A stretch of DNA of 64,000 nt from Acinetobacter sp. ANC 4910. GTDB taxonomy: Bacteria; Pseudomonadota; Gammaproteobacteria; Pseudomonadales; Moraxellaceae. Every line of letters starts with the position of its first letter. Positions within the stretch are counted from its first letter, which is position 1. The stretch lies in assembly GCF_004331035.1 (NCBI RefSeq), contig NZ_SJNT01000004.1, forward strand, positions 124,001 through 188,000, given 5' to 3'. The notes beneath the pieces were generated by a model. It did no database searches and was not told where the DNA came from. It was given only the letters and a program-made list of their open reading frames with translations. Shown here one piece after another: positions 63,013 to 64,000 of the stretch. Both the position numbers and the translations under genes were made by a program.

Positions 63013-63040
63013 AAAAAAATCAGGGTAAACCCTGATTTTT
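63013..63040. terminator. Bidirectional terminator, KTSC / O-methyltransferase
   Basis: AAATCAGGGT and ACCCTGATTT pair, with A and T runs on the flanks. Confidence 0.88.
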
Positions 63041-63062
63041 CACATCAATGGTTTGCATCACA

Positions 63063-63665
63063 TCAAAAATCATAATCTTTAGCAGTAATCAACAATAAGC
63101 CTGCACCCAATGACAAAGTCGATACCAAATAATTGCCCTCTTCTTTCACTAATTGTGTGAAAGTCTTGACTTCTTCTGCATGTGAAATCACATTATCAAC
63201 AATTAAAACTCCACCTTGTTTAGACAATAAGCGTTTTAAATCTGACCAATAGTCCACATAGGCATCGCGTTCCGCATCAAGTAGAATCAAATCGTATTTT
63301 TCGGTACATTCAGCTAAATAATTTTTAGCATCTCCCACCCAAAACTGTATTAATGAGTCCAAGCCAAATTCTTGCGCGAACTGCTGTGCCTGCTGACTGC
63401 GTGCAGCATCAATTTCTAAGGTGGTGAGCTGTCCTTGCGTGACTTGTAAGGCATCTGCCAACCACAAGGTCGAATAACCTGTCGATGTTCCAATTTCTAG
63501 AACTTTCTTGGATTTCTGGATCCGAATTTGCATCGCTAAAAACTGGGCAGAATCTGGTTCAATATTGCGGTAACGTCGTAATCGGTCTTTTTGAGTGACA
63601 TCATGCTTTTTAAAAGAAACATATAAATCATTTATTCTTGCTTTAAATTGTTGACTCATACTCAT
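63063..63665 (-). CDS. Class I SAM-dependent O-methyltransferase
   Basis: A 200-residue methyltransferase of the caffeoyl-CoA/catechol O-methyltransferase group. SAM motif I Val-Leu-Glu-Ile-Gly-Thr-Ser-Thr-Gly-Tyr-Ser near residue 56, the acidic end of motif II in Leu-Glu-Ile-Asp near 79, the metal-binding Leu-Leu-Asp-Ala-Glu-Arg near 126 and Val-Asn-type Asp-Asn-Val near 153. The substrate is unknown. Two in-frame ATG (63665, 63659) could start it. Confidence 0.88.
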   Translation of the reverse strand: MSMSQQFKARINDLYVSFKKHDVTQKDRLRRYRNIEPDSAQFLAMQIRIQKSKKVLEIGTSTGYSTLWLADALQVTQGQLTTLEIDAARSQQAQQFAQEFGLDSLIQFWVGDAKNYLAECTEKYDLILLDAERDAYVDYWSDLKRLLSKQGGVLIVDNVISHAEEVKTFTQLVKEEGNYLVSTLSLGAGLLLITAKDYDF

Positions 63666-63728
63666 CGAGACATTCCACTTTTAAATTGGCTATACGTTAA
63701 ATTTCATTTTTTATTTCATGTTGTCTAT

Positions 63729-63950
63729 TCATATAGCAGTTTTTTGTATCAAGTTAAAGCGAGGAACCGTTTTCCCATCGTCTAAAGTGACTTGCTCGGT
63801 AAACATACTTAAAGGACGCACCCATAAAGAATAATCGCCATATAAGCATTGATAGACCACCAACTTTTCTTCAGTTTCACTATGCGTTGCGACAGAAAAT
63901 ACCTGATACAACTGACCTTTATAGTGCTGATAAATACCGCGTTCTAACAT
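63729..63950 (-). CDS. DUF1653 domain-containing protein
   Basis: A 73-residue protein. The DUF1653 pattern is clear: Gly-Ile-Tyr-Gln-His-Tyr-Lys-Gly, Val-Ala-Thr-His-Ser-Glu-Thr, Leu-Val-Val-Tyr-Gln-Cys-Leu-Tyr, Leu-Trp-Val-Arg-Pro-Leu-Ser-Met-Phe and Arg-Phe at the end. Function unknown. It is upstream of the methyltransferase on the same strand (63 bases), perhaps co-transcribed. Confidence 0.9.
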   Translation of the reverse strand: MLERGIYQHYKGQLYQVFSVATHSETEEKLVVYQCLYGDYSLWVRPLSMFTEQVTLDDGKTVPRFNLIQKTAI

Positions 63951-64000
63951 CGTTGGACTCTACAATAATCTGTGATGTCTCATGCTAAATCATTCAAGCC

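Noticed and set aside
63976-64000. Possible end of a minus-strand gene at the right edge (Gly-Leu-Asn-Asp-Leu-Ala-stop)
   Set aside because: Only six codons before the edge; cannot be supported.
1-64000. CRISPR arrays, complete insertion sequences, prophage or rRNA operons
   Set aside because: No regularly spaced direct repeats, intact transposase frames with terminal repeats, phage structural genes or rRNA sequence were seen.

Overview
The window looks like a chromosomal segment of an Acinetobacter species or a close Moraxellaceae relative. The evidence is an AT-rich sequence, a monomeric NADP-isocitrate dehydrogenase, a fused prephenate dehydrogenase/EPSP synthase beside pheA, a gspE that stands alone, a short Fur-controlled hemP gene, and a split ahpC/ahpF pair. 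Most of it is core housekeeping DNA. I see no rRNA, tRNA, CRISPR array, intact prophage or intact insertion sequence.

Layout. 0-5.4 kb is the most accessory part: a lipoprotein start cut by the left edge, a hemerythrin-like protein, a long non-coding gap that may hold an integrase remnant, an exported catalase-like protein, rluE, and an AT-rich DUF2971 gene. 5.5-18.3 kb carries icd, a PaaI-type thioesterase, an exported hydroxyisourate hydrolase, an M61 peptidase, a PBP5/6-type carboxypeptidase, NDH-2, slyD, photolyase, a very short lipoprotein, yaaA and an alpha/beta hydrolase. 18.5-24.7 kb holds a DUF2147 protein, a GNAT pseudogene, the aromatic amino acid genes tyrA-aroA and pheA, and a DJ-1/PfpI protein. 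24.7-34.5 kb holds an acyl-CoA dehydrogenase, dctA, ybiB, a DUF1315 gene, nadK, mrcB with a TPR lipoprotein, a Nudix/thiamine-phosphate-synthase fusion and hemP. 34.5-43.3 kb holds a BOF-QseBC-like stress/two-component locus, gspE, an MgtC/DUF4010 membrane protein, a GAF-GGDEF cyclase, trmO and fpr.

43.3-49.2 kb is the most interesting stretch. A promoter with an overlapping palindrome precedes a strongly structured, terminated non-coding RNA candidate. Next to it are a TetR gene, a haem-oxygenase-like diiron protein and a DUF2071 protein. After these come a divergent CadR/CDF metal-efflux pair with a MerR-type promoter, and the tRNA-modification pair trhP-yfhL. 49.3-64 kb holds ahpF, a three-gene TelA operon, a TonB-dependent receptor, a KAS III-like enzyme, hrpA carrying an in-frame palindromic insertion, ahpC, a KTSC-domain protein, an O-methyltransferase and a DUF1653 gene.

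Common themes are oxidative-stress defence (catalase-like protein, AhpC, AhpF, YaaA, Fpr, DJ-1, hemerythrin) and envelope maintenance (PBP1b, PBP5/6-type, SlyD, lipoproteins). The candidates I rate highest for novelty are the structured RNA at 43.4-43.7 kb and the palindromic element inside hrpA. All family assignments were made by reading motifs; no database search was run.
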